Assembly: GCF_030160715.1 (NCBI RefSeq)
Contig: NZ_BSOW01000013.1
Span: 186,001 to 250,000, forward strand
From: Bradyrhizobium iriomotense
GTDB lineage: Bacteria > Pseudomonadota > Alphaproteobacteria > Rhizobiales > Xanthobacteraceae
Direction: 5' to 3'
Length of the DNA stretch: 64,000 nt
Shown here: positions 63,053-64,000 of the stretch, piece after piece
How positions within the stretch are numbered: position 1 is the first letter of the stretch
Layout of the letters: the number at the start of each line of letters is the position of its first letter
Notes under the pieces: generated by a model
What the model was told of the DNA's origin: nothing
Databases searched by the model: none
The model's input: only the letters and a program-made list of their open reading frames with translations
Position numbers and translations under genes: made by a program

Positions 63053-63077
63053 AATGCGAACTTCGGCGAAAAGTTCC
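63053..63077 (-). promoter_or_regulatory. Candidate EcfG promoter for nepR-ecfG
   Basis: On the minus strand GGAAC (63077-63073), 16 bases, then CATT (63056-63053), one mismatch to the EcfG consensus GGAAC-N16/17-CGTT. It is 71 bases upstream of the nepR start. Its -35 lies in one arm of the AAAAGTTCC/GGAACTTTT palindrome shared with the phyR promoter. Confidence 0.55.
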
Positions 63078-63086
63078 AGAGTGAAC

Positions 63087-63111
63087 GGAACTTTTCTTAT
63101 GCTCAGGCGTA
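63087..63111 (+). promoter_or_regulatory. Candidate EcfG promoter for phyR
   Basis: GGAAC (63087-63091), 16 bases, CGTA (63108-63111), against the consensus GGAAC-N16/17-CGTT. It is about 68 bases upstream of the phyR start. Predicts that phyR is itself activated by EcfG. Confidence 0.65.
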
Positions 63112-63178
63112 ATCACGCCAACAGGGGAACCCGGGCCGCCCCTGGCCGATGTCTGGCCCGAAGACGAATGGAGTGGGG

Positions 63179-63985
63179 ATGTCCCGTTCACAGCTTGTTG
63201 CTGAACACCTGCCGCTGTTGCGCCGGTACGCGCGTGCCCTGACGGGCAGCCAGCCGTCCGGCGACGCCTATGTCGCAGCCATGTTGGAAGCCATGCTCGG
63301 GGATCCGGCGGTGCTCGACGAGAGCCACGGACCGCGCGCCGGCCTGTTTCGGCTGTTCACCCAGATCTGGAATTCGGTCTCGCTCAACGATGATGCTGAG
63401 GTGACGACGCTGCCGATGCCGCCGGAGCGGCGGCTGTCGAACATCACGCCGCTGCCGCGCCAGGCGTTCCTGCTGCTGTCACTCGAGGGATTTTCGGAGG
63501 AGGAAGTCGCCTTCATCCTCGCCACCGACGTCGGCGAGACGCGCCGGCTTGCGGACGCCGCGGGCCGCGAGATGGCGGCGGAGATCGCGACCGACGTGCT
63601 GATCATCGAGGACGAGACCTTCATCGCCATGGACCTCGAGAGCCTGGTGAAGAATCTCGGGCACAACGTGGTCGGTGTCGCCCGCACCCATGCGGATGCG
63701 GTGGCGCTCGCCAAGAACAAGCGGCCCGGTCTGATCCTCGCCGACATCCAGCTTGCCGACGGCTCTTCTGGCCTCGATGCCGTCAACGAGCTCTTGCGCA
63801 GCTTCGAGGTGCCGGTGGTGTTCATCACCGCATACCCCGAGCGCTTCCTCACCGGCGAGCGGCCGGAGCCGGCGTTCCTGATCTCGAAACCGTTCCAACC
63901 CGCGATGGTCTCAGCGGTGGCGAGCCAGGCGCTGTTCTTCCAGCGCAACTCGCGTAACCGCACGCCCAAAGCGCCCGCGGCTTGA
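63179..63985 (+). CDS. phyR: General stress response regulator PhyR
   Basis: A 268-residue response regulator with an ECF-sigma-like domain at the N-terminus (about residues 1-130: LVAEHLPLLRRYARALTGSQ, PLPRQAFLLLSLEGFSEEEV) and a receiver domain at the C-terminus (about 138-260: DVLIIEDETFIAMDLESLVK, LILADIQLADGSSGLDAVNE with phospho-acceptor Asp189, and ISKPF near 237). On phosphorylation the sigma-like domain binds NepR and frees EcfG. ATG 63179 has GGAG 5 bases upstream and gives the usual length; ATG 63149 would add ten residues. Confidence 0.96.
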   Translation: MSRSQLVAEHLPLLRRYARALTGSQPSGDAYVAAMLEAMLGDPAVLDESHGPRAGLFRLFTQIWNSVSLNDDAEVTTLPMPPERRLSNITPLPRQAFLLLSLEGFSEEEVAFILATDVGETRRLADAAGREMAAEIATDVLIIEDETFIAMDLESLVKNLGHNVVGVARTHADAVALAKNKRPGLILADIQLADGSSGLDAVNELLRSFEVPVVFITAYPERFLTGERPEPAFLISKPFQPAMVSAVASQALFFQRNSRNRTPKAPAA

Positions 63986-64000
63986 GCGAGGCGCCGGCCG

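Overview
The window is about 64 kb of GC-rich alphaproteobacterial chromosome. It is most likely Bradyrhizobium or a close relative in the same family. Four things point there: a pimABCD-type dicarboxylate degradation cluster as in Rhodopseudomonas, a membrane-anchored CycM-type cytochrome c, an ecfG/nepR/phyR general stress locus, and many dispersed palindromic repeats with GTCGTCCCGGC-type arms between genes. I see no rRNA, tRNA, CRISPR array, phage or transposase gene. This is core-type chromosome, not a genomic island.

Layout. (1) 1-5685: pimA (5' end outside the window), pimB, pimC and pimD for beta-oxidation of pimelate-like dicarboxylic acids, followed by a 19-codon remnant of a short-chain dehydrogenase gene. 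(2) 5686-11688: an MBOAT/SGNH O-acetylation pair, glycerol kinase, a GNAT acetyltransferase with an odd start, a broken DUF6636-type gene and a glutathione S-transferase. (3) 12038-20813: metH and metF on the minus strand, a luciferase-like flavin monooxygenase, then kdsB-pheA divergent from cycM. (4) 21048-28788: a yej-type peptide/oligopeptide ABC importer with two tandem binding proteins, two permeases and a double ATPase. (5) 28922-32158: a small secreted protein, an NlpC/P60 cell-wall hydrolase overlapping an M17 aminopeptidase, and a small membrane protein. (6) 32288-44981: a complete Tad/Flp pilus locus. The in-operon cpaB is reduced to 96 codons, and an intact cpaB lies 2.4 kb away on the other strand next to two TadE-like genes. 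(7) 45068-47343: a cold-shock protein, an IF-1 and a DEAD-box helicase, all on the minus strand. (8) 47853-60080: one long urea island, urtABCDE (urea ABC importer), ureDAB, an HD-domain gene, ureC, a small monooxygenase and ureEFG. A well-formed sigma-54 promoter lies in front of urtA. (9) 60246-63985: a CHASE/HWE-type histidine kinase, ecfG and nepR (minus), and phyR (plus), the partner-switching core of the general stress response.

How the genes work together. The urt/ure island couples high-affinity urea uptake to its hydrolysis and to nickel insertion (UreE has an extreme His-rich tail). Sigma-54 control fits nitrogen limitation. In the stress locus, two EcfG-type promoters are arranged back to back inside one palindrome between nepR and phyR, which predicts positive autoregulation. 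The neighbouring kinase has lost the usual catalytic Asn of its ATP-binding domain. The Tad locus contains everything needed for a pilus: pilin, prepilin peptidase, secretin, ATPases, platform proteins, pilotin-like TadD and pseudopilins. It also holds a 46-codon membrane protein that is easily missed.

The clearest unusual items are the gene remnants (SDR, DUF6636, cpaB), the regulatory palindrome at phyR/nepR, the degenerate kinase, and the composite repeats, one of which sits between ureF and ureG and ends next to the ureG ribosome-binding site. I did not find a wholly new multi-gene system.
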